Counted from the first letter of the stretch, positions 48,901-61,611 are shown. The stretch is DNA of 64,000 bases from Dipteronia dyeriana (GCA_032871835.1 CM065297.1:13534098-13598097); one strand, 5' to 3'. Notes: generated from the letters alone by a model not told the origin. Numbers and translations: made by a program.

Positions 48901-49112
48901 ACATGTCTGGACAATTCTTTTTCTTTTCTTTTTTTTTTGAAAAGGCATACATTGACTATTCTACTGCAACATGATTAATAACAATGCATAAATTGCAGAT
49001 AAGTCCCAATACCCATATTTGCCAAAGGTTGCTCTGTATGCATATGGTTCCAGTTCTGATCATGTTCACCCTCAAACATTTGTGGTGTGTTAAATAAATG
49101 TCTATGCCCCAT
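45938..49112 (-). CDS. RING-H2 E3 ubiquitin ligase, MBR1/2- or RHG1A-like (549 aa, six coding exons)
   Basis: Coding exons on the minus strand: 49112-49013, 48671-47925, 47847-47429, 46588-46490, 46398-46261 and 46084-45938. Lengths sum to 1650 nt, all junctions are GT-AG, and phases agree. The first 420 residues are Ser/Pro/Gly-rich and probably disordered. About residues 440-475 carry DEHRDMRLDIDNMTYEELLALGERIG, the conserved stretch before the RING in this plant family. The RING-H2 domain is at residues 497-538: C-x2-C-x15-C-x1-H-x2-H-x2-C-x10-C-x2-C, split by the last intron after CVICL. It would transfer ubiquitin from an E2 to a target protein; some relatives act on Mediator in flowering control, but the target here is unknown. 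Intact and likely functional. Confidence 0.9.
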
Positions 49113-49980
49113 AACTATGCCACCTCAGAGCCAGAAACAAATTATTTGGAGTCAAAATCCGCTGCAAAAAAGTGTAAAATTAATAAATAAATAATCTCAT
49201 ATATTCAGAAGTACATAGCAATTTAAATTTAATTTTATATATATATATATATATATATTCACAAGCAATGCAGCATTTAAACACGCATAGCATTTGCTAT
49301 GAATACGTATGGCCCAATATATTATTCACGAGGATAATAATGTTTTTCACTAATATTGGTCTCCCACAAGTCCACAACAGAATGTTTTATTATTTTTCAA
49401 CAGTTTCAGCAAATTTAGAATAATATTACTGTCAAGCATAAGAAAATCCTATTTCAATGTAAATTGAGTTTGTGACAACTGACTAAGGTAGTTTTCAATA
49501 ACAAAAATTCATTTATTTAAACTATTTCTTATCCATTGTACATCAACAAAACATAAAATCAGTAACTTTTACCACTTTAAAACATCATACTGAAAATTAA
49601 CCCTCACAAATTAGTAGGTCCTAAAAGATAACAATTCAGTCTTCCAGAACATAAAATTGTGGCTCGTCCCTAAATTCGTGACTGGAAAAGAATATCTCAA
49701 CAAGAGGAAGCTCCTTAAAATTCTGAGGCCCATAAACAAAGAAGAAAAACTGAAGCCACGGTAGAATAACAAGATTAGCTAATAACACACAGGATCAAAA
49801 TAGGACGTTATACTGTCTAGGAGAACAGATTTGTTATTAATGAGGAAAAGAAGAAGGATGAGAAGCAGAATACTCACAAAAAGGACCTTACCTGGATTTG
49901 ATCAAAGAAGTCGTGTGTAGGGGAAGTAATGGCATCATTACTAAATCTTTCACTTAAACAGTAAACACTAAGCATTTTCA
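49101..49980 (-). other. Predicted 49-codon upstream ORF overlapping the E3 start codon
   Basis: If exon 49892-49988 is spliced to 49161, an ATG in the leader exon opens M-K-M-L-S-V-Y-C-L-S, continues through the junction without a stop, and ends in TAG at about 49101-49103. That is just past the main ATG at 49112, in another frame. An overlapping upstream ORF normally reduces translation of the main frame. This depends on the splice prediction. Confidence 0.4.
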
Positions 49981-52900
49981 TTATTTTTCTGCACCTGTGA
50001 TGAATATTCAATCATGCATTTGATATAGAATAAAGCACATCAAGATTCAAGGAAGAAGAATTTGGCCTTTCAGTCCTATCCACCGTTTGTCAGAAGAGTC
50101 ATCAAACCAAAGATATATACAACTCATAAGTAACATCCACGAGAGAGTAAATTTTCTCTGCATCGGGCAATAGAATATCGTTGTAACCTTTTGAAGTGTG
50201 AAGATATGTCAGAAAGCTAGGGTTTAAATCAAAGTGAGCACTTTGTCAGAGTAAAAGACACAACATTAGACATAGGCATATTACCTTAGCAGGTAGTATG
50301 AAGGAGAGCATATTACATATAACTGACTATCAGGTTCAAATTCTCTTTTTATTAAAAGCACAAGGCATAATCTCATCAACTGCTTAGCTCAACTGCCATA
50401 AAGCAAAATGATGGTTACACTAGGAAGTACAGAAACAAGCCCTATCAAAACAACCTCCATATACCCTCGTAGCCACCAAATTCAGAAATAGAATTTTTCT
50501 TTTTCTTTTTTTTTTTTTTTTTTTTTCGAAATACTAAGAAGTTATAAGAAAAAAAAAATCAAATGGTACAGAATTATGGAACATCTAGCATAAATGTATA
50601 ATAAATAAAAAAAAGTTAAAGCAACAATATCCTTCGCAAACAGGTATAAAACTCAATAGTATCCACACTAAATGTTGAAGGGGAGACATTATAAGCACCG
50701 GTTGGACTCTCGAACACATATAAAACTCAACAGTATCACCGCCAAATGAGGAAGCAGAGACATCATAAATGCCGGTAGCACTAATCGATACAGCAAACAA
50801 AAACGCTGCAGGATATTTAAAATTGACACATGAAACTAACATCGTTTCACAAGTTAGGCATAAGTCAAGAAAAGATTTGAAGTGTAAGAACTTGTATCAT
50901 AAGAATAAATTACAAAGGGGAAAACCAAAAGACAATTGGAGAGGATGAATCCAAATTTTGAAATCAATGATTAAGTGTGAACAAATTATAGTCAATTCTT
51001 TTCATAGGCAAGAACCCAACCTATGCCTTATTCCAGCCTAAATCAACCCCATTACCAACTGTAAGATAGGAAACTCTAACAGTTCTTTAACATTGCTAAG
51101 AACAGCACTTCTTGTAATGACTTCTCCTCCTTCAAGTCATCAAAAGAAACCTTTTTTCAATTTCATACAAATCAGACCAACATAGTATGATGCATTTTCA
51201 GCATCAAGTTCAATTTTCGAGTTTTATTCTTCTAAATCATGGAAATTAGGTATTTCACATACTGGTTGGCCATATGTAGTATGCATATTTCATGGAAAGA
51301 AAAGTATACAGATGGAGAATTTCATCGGTGCCCTTATCTACTTGTATCAGTCATACTTGTTTTCGTTTTCTAAAAACAGTTAAATATTATAGTAATTACA
51401 AGAGGTTACAAATGAAAACTGTAAGAAATTTAATAATTTACTCGAATGTCGTATAACATCTCATACATTACACAAAAACAAATAAAATTAATAATTTATT
51501 GAATTAATGCTAAGTAAAGATTAACTCAAAGCTCTTGGATAGGCAAATACAAAATTGAATAAATAGAAGTTGTGACATTTTTCCAGTCAAGGTGGAACAT
51601 CAGTCAGTATAAGCACGCTATACACATTGCTAAAAGCTCAACATCTTCTATCACTGAAATTTAACTACGTTTACAATAATGTTACCCTTGTACTATAGGA
51701 AAGTTTCTCTGAACAGAAATAAGTATTGCTTCTCGTCAAAACACAAGCTCGGAAAAGTTCACTATCAAAGCATTGGTAATACAAATTACAGGAATTACAT
51801 GTGACCTAGCAGAATATACAAAAAGTACCTCTGGAAAAGAAAGAAGCATCACACACTCATTCATAGAACTCTCCCTCACTCTCTCTCCCCCTCCCCCTCC
51901 CCCTCCCCCTCTACACTCCCTCCCCTCCCCTCCCCTCCCCTCCCAAAGGCTGGTCAATAAAACATGTCCTAGTATCAATTGGGATATTCTCACAAATCTT
52001 AACTCTCGGTAACTGTCCTTTTATATCAAGTTACGGAAAAACTTGCGAAAAGCAGAGTTAACATATTTTATATGTTTCCCAGCACTCAATCAGACCTCTT
52101 GTCAAGAGTCCACACTCTGCATCTAGGAAAGTAATATTTTAAGCATTGGATTTAGCTATATGGATCACATCATACAAGTACATGTATTATCCCTCCACCC
52201 TCATAAATATATCTACCTGAAGGCATTAGAATTGTCCATTTGACTTAATATGAGCATCAGGACCTTAACGGTATAAGTTTTAACTATCCTCATTCTATGT
52301 GTCAGATTGCAATGAGAGTTATATAAGATCAACCAAATAATCGTGTTACCATAAATCCACAAGTAATAGAAGTAACATGCAGTACACAGTGCTGTTATAT
52401 GCCTGCCACCATCACCAAGAACCACGTTTGTTCTTTACAACATCCATTCAGCTCCACCAAACAAATTCTACAGAAATAGCATGTAATAATTGCCAAAAGT
52501 TATTCAGCACACTATCCAGCAATCATCCACTAAGCCCAGAGATTTCAGTAATTCCAACATCAAACTCTAATACATTCTGGCTTGTAGCAGCAGCCATAGA
52601 TTGAACTTCCACTACCAGCACAACAATGGTAGTAAGTTGACTACCACATTCTTGGGTTTACATCTCAGCACAGCATGCTATAAACTAAAGATTAAATATT
52701 GAATTGTGCATTTTTTTTCTTATCAATTCCCCTAAAATTTTGGTAACAATCTTTGGACCAAACACCTGACATCACTTATGTAGATCTCAAACATGAGAGG
52801 CTTAAATATCATGGCATCCCCAAAATAGTCACTATGTCAGCCCCATTTTGTGAATAGAATTTCAACTGAAAAAGGTCTAGCAAGTTAGGTATAGAATCTC

Positions 52901-54540
52901 TACTACCGTATACTTTGCACTCCAAGTAAAGAGGCCAATTCACAACACTCTGAAATTGTAGAATATATGCTAGCAAATTCTTCGGGGAAATACAAATTTC
53001 CAATTCAAATCTGATCTTCAGTTGCGCAATCGACCAAAAGTGCCTGCAACACCATTTGCAATTCAGAAAATGTAAAGCAGAAAAGCCTAACTTGACTATC
53101 CCGGCAACTTAAGCATTCTATATACAGCCATTTCAGAGGGCCAGCCACCAATATTTAAAAACAATCTACAACTTGGTCACAAAATAAATTACTGCTAAAG
53201 GGAATGGAGGGTTAAAATATATTTTTGTCAATGTTAAACAAGGTCAAGATACTGTAAATAGCAGAAAATTTGACTGACCTACGTACACTAACTATAAACT
53301 ACACCGAATATAAATATCTCGATATATTGTTTAAAAGCAGTAATTGCTTGTGTAGGTAGAGAAACTAAGAGAAAGCTAATAATTTCAAACCTCTCACCTG
53401 TAGCTGTAGATGTGCTATCGTTCCAAAATCCCCATACTACTTAATGTTCATTCTCGAGTTCAAACTCAACACATGAGCATTCTTGACACACCATCAGAGC
53501 ACCTAAACCTGCATACCAGAAACCGTCTAAACCTAGCTGATGCTAAGGTAATCAAGAGGAAAACTAGGACAAAGGCTATAACTAAACTCCCTTGTCCGCC
53601 AAGAAGCTATTCAACATATACGAAGCTAAAACAAGTTAAACATCATGAAAACTAGCACACACAAAATGATATTCATTCCTATGACGGCAATTATAAGTTT
53701 TGTTTTCTCCACCAATTAATTAGTGATCCCAGATTTCGCAATCAAAACCAACACTAGGCATCATTGAGTCCTATATGAACAAAGAAAACTACAGTTTTTT
53801 TATGTGCGACACCACCAACAAAAATACTACACACAAAAACAAGTGAAAGAGAATTTGTTAAAATGGTAGAAAAAAATATTAACGGTAAACTGTACCCGAT
53901 ACAATATTCATGATCACATTACTTCAAATAAAATTAACAATCGTCCAAAATAAATTAAAAATAATATTAAATCCACAACAACCGAAATCCAAAACAAATC
54001 TAAGCAACAATTTCTGTACCGTAAGATATACGTATTGAGAAAGAGAAGCAATCATCACATAGTCTATTAATCAGGATGATAAAATTCCAAAAGTATTTGG
54101 AATATTCGCATTTCCGTTCAGTATTTTCCTCAGTTAGTACCAAACGCCTGAAGACGATAATCGACCGTAAAATCAAAAAAAAATTAAGGAAAAAAAAAAC
54201 AGATAATACGCCAAACAAGCAAGACGCAACGATCAAATGCTACAAACAACAAACTAGACACCACAAACCAAAGGATCGAGCACAGAATCTCGAAACTGAT
54301 CAAGTTAGAGATGATCGGAGGACGTTAAACAAAATTCAAGCAGGAAAATAAAACGATCAAAAGAAATACACGTGTACGTGGCATACATATGATGTCAGAG
54401 ATGAAATTTTACTGGAGAAACGTACCTTGAAAACGCCGATTAGAGGTCCGTGCCGGTGAAGGAAGAATCGGAGAGAGGACTTTGAAAGAGAGAATATGAA
54501 AGAGAGAGGTGAGACGTTTGTTCTGAGAAGGAAGACAATG
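49113..54540 (-). other. 5' untranslated exons and long introns of the E3 ligase gene
   Basis: The first coding exon extends upstream to an acceptor at 49161 (TTTTTTGCAG). A candidate leader exon lies at 49892-49988 (acceptor GGTGCAG, donor CAG-GTAAGG). A first exon ends with AAG-GTACGT at 54426 and extends to about 54540. Another donor-like CAG-GTGAGAG lies near 53399. The rest is non-coding, with scattered poly-T and a pyrimidine tract. The leader structure is predicted by splice signals only; alternatives are possible. Confidence 0.55.
51868..51945. repeat. Pyrimidine-only tract in the E3 gene leader intron
   Basis: CTCCCTCACTCTCTCT passes into repeated CCCCCT units and then CCCCT units on the plus strand. 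The transcribed orientation is GA-rich. Confidence 0.9.
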
Positions 54541-55982
54541 AAATAAAGCGTAGTTTACATAAATAAGAGGAGGAGAAAATTGGCTGGTCTGCCTACCTTT
54601 ACCGGCTACCGATTTAAACCGTATTCATTTTTTTACAAAAAACCTTATTAACTTGTACTTTTAAAATAAAAAAAGAGAACATGTAACTTTTATTATTTTA
54701 TGTAATTAAACGTTTTTGTTTTTTTTAAATAAAACGGTTTTTGTTGAATAAACATATTATTCTTTAAAGGAAATAATATGTAGTTTAAAAAAGTATTTAA
54801 AGTTTCTTCTAATATTTTAAGAAGTTAAAAAAATTAGTATTTTAAGATATATGAAAGGACAAGTCAGTACCTTGGGTACTGATCCACCGTTAGGTTGTTA
54901 GTATATAGTCCATTTTAAAAGAATATAAAGAGATAAATATAAAAAGTGAAAAGAAAAATACCAAGTGTAAACATCCGATTGGTACCAGACATATTTTCCA
55001 ATATAAAATACACATGTCAATTAAAAAAAATACATGAAGTGCATTTAAAAATATATGTATTAAATTCAACTCTTTAAATTAAATAAAAAATTTATTAAAA
55101 AGCCATCTCAATTTCAACATATTTATAAAAATTATGAAATAGATTTAACTAATTAATATGATTGATGAACAACTTTAAATATAATTTATTTCATATAATG
55201 CTATTTAAAAGTTGTATATACATTTTAACTAAATTATAAAAATTATTTCTCGTTATGATCTTAAATTGATTCAAAAATCAAGTCTTTAAAATTGCAACCT
55301 GACATTTAATTATATTTAAACTTTTAAAAGATCACAAATCAATTTCTTTTAATTCATTTAGGAACATCTTTTAAAACATTGTTAAAAAAAAAATTGTTTA
55401 ACTATTATTATTATTTTGAATTTTATGGTGAATACGACTCGATTCATGATCATTATAATGTAAGGTTGTGGGTTTGAAGAAAATAGCACAAATCAACTCA
55501 CAACCTCAATGTTCTCCTTTTTTTCAACCAAAAATTGATTTTAAATAACATATAATCTATTTAAAAAAAAAAAAAAAACAGAAGCAAAATAAAGCAATTG
55601 TCTGTCAATATACTTTTGAAAATTATTTCAAAAATCAATTGAGTAAAATACTAAAATTGTATCTAAACCGAATCTTAAAAATAGTATATAGATCACGAAC
55701 CAAATTTTAAAAGAATAATTTTATTTCAAAAACAATTCTATTAAGTAAAAACCCAAATATACAAGTTACTCTAATTACTGTATATCCTTTTTAATATCTG
55801 CATAAAAATAGTAATTAGCATGTACGATAGATGCACTAATTATCAAGTGATGCGAGGTGTGTTTTGGGGATACCAATAATTGTTTGGACGAAAAAGCCCT
55901 TAATGTGGCAATAGAGCCAAGAGCCCGTAAGCAACACACGAATCACGAACCCCTTATATTTTGGTGGCAGCAGGAGCGATGG
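54541..55982. other. AT-rich intergenic stretch
   Basis: The part next to 54541 must include the promoter of the E3 gene; the minus strand has a weak TATA-like TTATTTATGTAAA near 54556-54570. The rest is very AT-rich and non-coding, and I see no element ends. Confidence 0.5.
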
Positions 55983-55990
55983 CAGTCTGG

Positions 55991-58900
55991 CATAAAGGTG
56001 TAAAAATGGACTGGCCCGGCCCATTAGAGACGGTCTGGCCAGTCCATTTCTGGAAACAGGTCGAGCCAGGCCGGCCCGGCCTGTTTCCAGAGAAGCAGGC
56101 CCGGCACGGCACGCCGGCCTGCCTCAGGTGGGCCGTGCCTGCGTGCCGTGCCAGGTCGGCCTGCCGGGCCTGGTCCGGCGGGATAGTTTTTTGGTCCAAT
56201 TTTTTTTTCAAATTACGTTTTTTTGGATTTAGGGTATAGGGTTTAGGATTTATAGTTTATGGTTAAGGGTTTAGAATTTAAAATGAATAAAGAGAACGAA
56301 CAATTATTAGGATTTGAAATAAATAAAGAGAACGAACAATTTTTTAATTATTTATTTTTCACTTATGGAATTCAGTAATACATATCTACATGATTGCCTC
56401 ATTAAAAACCTTACCAAGAAAAACCCAGTGGGATAAAAACTTGGTAATGGAAAAAGAGTGCAACCGTTTTACAACTTACAAGTAAATAATAAATACATAT
56501 GTTAAAGTATAACCTAGTTCTGGCTCTGGCCACTACCTGAAGGGTCATCAATATATAGATTGTCGAAATTTAGATTAAGTTCTTTATCTACAGTTAGATT
56601 TTGTAACCTTTTTTTAGCATGCTCCCAATCCCGATGGCATGTTAATACATCCACCATCTCTAGAGACAAACAGCTTCTTCTTGGTTCAATTATGCGTCCA
56701 CTGGTGCTGAAAGTTTGTTCTGAAGACACCGTTGACACTGGAATAACCAGTACGTCACGTGCTAAGTGTGACAGTACTGGATACCTGTACGTATAGGTCT
56801 TCCACCATAACAACAAATCAAACTCTTCCTTGTCTTCAACAGCATCGAACTGTGCTTCAAGGTACCTAATAAGTTCAGTACAAGAAGATGGGCTAGATCT
56901 TTGCCCTGAAGAAGTACTTGCTGATTTGTCTTTTTTTCTTCGTTTCAGAAGGCTCCAACTTGTTTGCTTCGGCTCTGTCTCCGGTCGTGTTGATTGGGGG
57001 ATGTCAATGTTGCCAAACCTGGTCTCATAAATATGAAAAATCTCGAACAACTTGGTTCGAATGTCAGTAATTTGTTCTAAATAATCTATTGACAAATTAA
57101 TACCAATAAACTCAAGCAAAACTTCTAAACCAGATAATTTAACCCTTGGATCTATTATAGCACTTAAGGCATAAAGTAAGGGAATGTTAGCCCAATATTT
57201 TTTCAACTTTGTCTCCACGACAACAACTGCAGTGCCTAGATGTTCATCTTCTCTATAACTGTTTAACAGTTCAGACATTTTCACTATTTGATGGATTGCC
57301 TGGGAAGATGTGGGGTAATATACCCCGGAAAGAGTTACAGTGGCATTGTAAAAAATCTTAAAAAATTGAACAAAAATCTTTGCCACATACCAATCGTCTG
57401 TGGAAAGTAATTTTGGACTAAGTTGTCCTGTTTCGGTCAATTTCATGTTATAAAAACATGTAATGGTTGTATCATATTCCAAACAATTTTGCAACATTAA
57501 ATAAGTAGAGTTCCACATTACCGGCATATCAGTTTAGAATCGTCGGGGTTTGAAACCGTTTAATTTACAATGTCTTTTGAATTCACTGAATCTAGGATTA
57601 GAACTGCAAATCCAAGAAATGGCATCTCTGATGCGATCTATTTGGTCGCTTACCTGCTTTAAACTAGCCTGTACAACTAAATTTATAATATGGCATGCAC
57701 ACCGTTGATGGAAGAAATAACCTCCATCTTGCGAGATATTTCTTGCAACAAACAATGCAATAGAGCTAGTATTTGCAGATGCATTATCAAATGTGATTGA
57801 AAGAATGCGATGCGTGATTTCATAAGTTTCTAAAACTTCCATTATGACATTAAAAATGTTTTCTGCGGTATGTACAAAATCCATAGGACGAAAACCAAAA
57901 AATCTTTTTGGTATCCTCCAATCAGAATCTAAATAGTGTCCCGTGACACATAAATAGTCCTGTTTGGAACATGCATTTCAAATATCAGAAGTTAATGCAA
58001 CAGAGACACTTAAATGCTGTATTTCAGCAACTAAGTCATCCCTTTCGGTTTCAAACAATCGTATCAAATCATTTATAGTGGTGGTTCTAGAAACAGGTTC
58101 ATATTGGGGGTTATATGCAGATGTGATTAATTCTTTATAAAATGGACTCTCACCAATATTGATCGGTTGATCAGTTTGTGCAATGTATCGTGCCAAGCAC
58201 TCTCTAGTGTGCATGGCGTCGAACTGCCACGTCGTAACGGACCTATCTGGGTGCCGTTGAAGCTGTGTCTGGGTTGTAGTATCTACCTGTCCATGTGCAG
58301 GCATACATTTGTGCATATGCCGTCTCAAATGTCCGGTTCCCCCCGTACTTGTAGCATAATTCTTATGGCAAAACTTACATTTAGCTCTGAGGCCAGACGC
58401 CCCGTTTGGGAGTGTCATTTGGACTATGTTGAAACATTGCCACACATCTGATGTTAATTTTTTGGGACGTGATGTTGGTGTAACACCGGAACCAGAAGGT
58501 CCCGCTTGAGTATGGGCAACTTCATCGTTGAGCATATTCAAACCGTCCGGAAAATAAGACTGCTGGTTAGGATCCATTGTCTGAATAAAAATATGAGCAC
58601 TATAGTAGTTAATAGTCAAATTAAAATTCAATATTTACTAACAGTAATCTTAATTTACTAACAATAATTACTATAACTAATACGACACTTACAATAATTT
58701 ATTTACTTAAAAAAACAAATTAAATAAACAAAAAAATCATAATCTACTAACATAAAATTTTAAATTCACTAGTTCACTACTACAAATAAAATTGATAAAT
58801 TTACTACCATAATATACTAACATAAAATTGATGATTTGAACCACTACTCTTAAATTTACTATCATAATCTACAAATGAAAATTTTTAATTTATGAAAAAA

Positions 58901-59706
58901 AAAATATCAAACGTAATTACTACACTTAACATTCATCATTTACTTATTACAAAAAGTAATTTCAGTAATACAAATTAACTTTCTAAATTTATTAATAACA
59001 AATATTAAAATTACTACTAAACTTAAAAATCTTAATAAACTAAACAAATAATATTAACATTAAAGCCCAAAAATTGATAAACTAACTAACTAAATAGATA
59101 ATGTTTTCATTAAGTAACTCAAATCTAAACATAAACATATAAATTAACTATGAGAATATGTTAGACCAAAAGTAATAACAAAATTGTACCTTTAAAATTT
59201 GGTGTGTTAGTGGAAAACGTAGAGAATTTTGTAGAGAAAGTAATAACCAAAATGAATAAAAAAATTTAGAGAATTGGAGAATATATTAGAGATTGAGATT
59301 TGAGAGAATGAGATATTGAAAGAATGATAGAGAGAGTTAATGGAAAATGAAATGGATGGAAGTATTTATAGAAAATTTTGATTTGTGGGTCAAAATGTAA
59401 TTTAAAAGATTGTAGGGGGGTTGTGGTAATTTTAATTTCCTCCAACAGCTAGAAATCAATTCCAGCCGTTGGAGATTTAAAAAAATATATATATATTTGG
59501 CCGAACGGACTGGCTGACCGGTCCGACAGGCCTGGCAAGCCGGATTGGCGTGCCAGGCGGGCCGGCCGGCCGGCCTGTCGGGCCTCCTCCCAGCGGCCCG
59601 GCACGAGGCCTGGCCCTTTTCCTTCACGGGCCGTTCCAAGAACGGCCCGTGAACTTCATGGGCCGGCCGGACCGGCCTTTCACCAGCCGGCCCATTTTTA
59701 CACCAC
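55991..59706. mobile_element. hAT transposon with nearly complete transposase
   Basis: The ends share the inverted repeat GGTGTAAAAATGG. Flanking 8-mers are CAGTCTGG (55983-55990) and TAGTCTGG (59707-59714), a hAT-size duplication with one mismatch. Both subterminal regions are strikingly GC-rich, full of GGCCC, GGCCGG and GCACGGC words in an otherwise AT-rich element. The transposase gene is on the minus strand at 56514-58577. A degenerate TTTAGGG-like patch lies at 56224-56275. Confidence 0.88.
56514..58577 (-). pseudogene. hAT transposase (BED zinc finger, C-terminal dimerisation domain) with two nonsense codons
   Basis: One continuous frame of 687 codons runs from MDPNQQSYFPDG to DDPSGSGQSQN, interrupted only by TGA at codon 200 (57978-57980, where relatives have Trp) and TAA at codon 349 (57531-57533). 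The BED-type finger spans residues 46-91 (CKFC ... HLRRHMH). The core has SITFDNASANTSS, RCACHIINLVVQ and DMPVMWNSTYLML, as in Ac/RICESLEEPER-type proteins. The hAT dimerisation domain is near the end (YPVLSHLARDVLVIPVSTV, SSEQTFSTSGRI). It would bind the element ends and excise it. With only two point mutations it died recently, or could be rescued in trans by relatives. Confidence 0.9.
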
Positions 59707-59714
59707 TAGTCTGG

Positions 59715-60269
59715 AACGAGAGCCTAAGCACTGATCTAGTGGTCTTTGTACTGTAGAATTATTATTCGTCTTTGTTACACATAAAGAAACGTGAAACGCC
59801 TTTTATGTGACAACGCGGATGTCGTGGCTATATCTTGATGTGTATTGTAATTTGTAAAGAGTTCACTTTTGCTCGTCCCTTTAGTGGAGGTCAGCATTAT
59901 CCATTCCGTATAGATGATATATATTTAGGGAGGGATAAATTTATCCTAAAATATGATAATATTAAAATAAATTTATCCCTTTCAAAGATACATATCATCC
60001 CTACAAAAAGGAGATAATACTCATCCGTTCAAGGGGTAAGAAAAATGGACTTATTTGTAAATAGTAAATACTTCCAGTTTCTCTTATTTTAAAGTTTACC
60101 GACCATCGTCGTGTCTCACACGATAATGCCACAAAAGTGACTTTATATATATATATATATATTAATTTAGATTATTTACTGATTTGATCATTTTTCTCGT
60201 ATAATTTTATGCTTATGAATGATACATAAGCGATATAATTAATCAATTCAATATAAAAGTGATTTGTAT
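59715..60269. other. Short gene-free spacer
   Basis: AT-rich, with an (AT)n tract near 60145-60163. No coding or RNA gene seen. Confidence 0.55.
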
Positions 60270-60722
60270 ATCAAAAGACTTTACTCTTATGTGGTATTGC
60301 TTCCAATATAAAGATTGATTTGATAGAAAATCAACTTAAAATTTAATCTTCAATGTTTCTATTTTTAGAGTAATGTTATTTTGTCCAAATGATGTGACAA
60401 TACTCTAGTCCATTTATTTAAATTGGATTATATTTATATGATTTAAATGAATGAGTCGGAGCGTTGCCACATCAATTGGACACCAGATTTGGATACCAAA
60501 TTTGGATAAAATAACATTACTCTTATTTTTATGATATGTCCAATTTTTTTCTTTGTTTACTTTTTATTTTATTTCCTTATTAAAAATAAATAGAAAATTA
60601 ATATCAATTTTAAATACTTGCTTAGTCAATCGAAAAAATAGTTGTGCTACATGCCGTATGAAAGTTGTTGACAATGTCTAACTTTTGTGTTGTATGTGAA
60701 TTTTACCAAGCATACACATCAT
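60270..60722. mobile_element. Diverged copy of the GAGCA-type Tourist-like MITE, interrupted
   Basis: Internal phrases match 6437-6887 in the same order: a TCCTATATGG-like word, GATAG..AATCAACTTAAAATTTAATCTTCAATG, TATGTCCAATTTT, AAATAAATAGAAAATTAATATCA, AGTCAATCGAAAAAATAGTT. It is interrupted by a 155-bp MITE (60368-60522). Its right end is cut off by the LTR starting at 60723. The left end is approximate. Confidence 0.72.
60368..60522. mobile_element. 155-bp MITE nested in the Tourist-like copy
   Basis: Left end GAGTAATGTTATTTTGTCCAAA and reversed right end GAGTAATGTTATTTTATCCAAA differ at one position. The flanks CTATTTTTA (60359-60367) and TTATTTTTA (60523-60531) fit a 9-bp target duplication with one mismatch, suggesting a Mutator-type MITE. 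An 8-bp reading is also possible because the flank is T-rich. Confidence 0.78.
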
Positions 60723-61565
60723 TGACAGGAAGGAAAAAATAGTCAGGTGGACGCCCAAATGGGCACTCAGGAAATATCCTACGAGGCATCATTAAAGAGA
60801 AGAAAAGCCCGAGTATGCATATGTAGAATGAAACCTACTCGGGATCAGTTAACAACACTCGGGACTGGTTAAACAACGCTTCCACTCAGGCTCAAACGAC
60901 GCTACTCTGGACCATCAGGTATTATTCTTACTCGGAAATAAATACAAATCGAGTAAGAACTTGGTGCTTATTTCACACAGATTAAGTCATTAAATACGTG
61001 AAGATATCCATCAGGAAAGAATCCCAAATAATGGAACTTTAAGTTAGAAGAGTCCCCCAATCAGGAAATAACTTGATTTCTTTACGCAGACTACATTCTT
61101 AAGAGGAAACAAGTCCAAATTGAACTACACTACTAGAATCCCACTCGATTTCTATGAGGGACTCCGAAACAGGAAATAAGACAAATCAACCTCAAACAAG
61201 TAACCGAATCACAATTAAATACAAAGATCTTGTATTACTTGTACAAAACATATTAGGGTTCTATAAGCATATAAATATACCCATAATCTGGCTCCAAAAG
61301 ATATAGACAATATAGCATACAACAATCATAGAAAATACAGAGAGAAAAAAGAGAGATTGAGAGCTTGAAAACATCATATTTTCATAGTGGATTTTGGCTT
61401 GGTTGATCCTTCAACCACCCGTGGATGTTTCTCCGATCATCGAAGTTTCACCACGTAAAATTTTTTGTCTTCGTTACTCTCTTTGAATCTCTTTCTCTTT
61501 GAATTAATAGCCAAAATCCAATCCTTGTTGGCTTTTCTGACGTAATCCAGAAATCGACATCAACA
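60723..61565 (+). repeat. 5' LTR of the right-hand retrotransposon
   Basis: It begins TGACAGGAAGG and ends CATCAACA just before the primer-binding site. A TATAAATA-type box lies near 61271-61278. The second LTR is outside the window, so the limits rest on the MITE junction and the primer-binding site. Confidence 0.75.
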
Positions 61566-61566
61566 A

Positions 61567-61584
61567 TTGGCGCTAGAGGAAGGG
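61567..61584 (+). other. Primer-binding site region of right-hand retrotransposon
   Basis: TTGGCGCTAGAGGAAGGGG follows the LTR by one base; TGGCGC start as in many plant gypsy elements. Confidence 0.7.
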
Positions 61585-61611
61585 GTCGAACCTCCGAACT
61601 TGTTAAAAGCG

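Noticed and set aside
54076..54351. 91-codon Lys-rich ORF
   Set aside because: Lies in A-rich leader-intron sequence of the E3 gene on the opposite strand; composition alone explains it.
55954..56239. ORFs on both strands in the GC-rich hAT end
   Set aside because: Produced by the GC-rich repeat words at the element terminus; they cross the TIR and encode only Arg/Pro/Ala/Gly-rich sequence.
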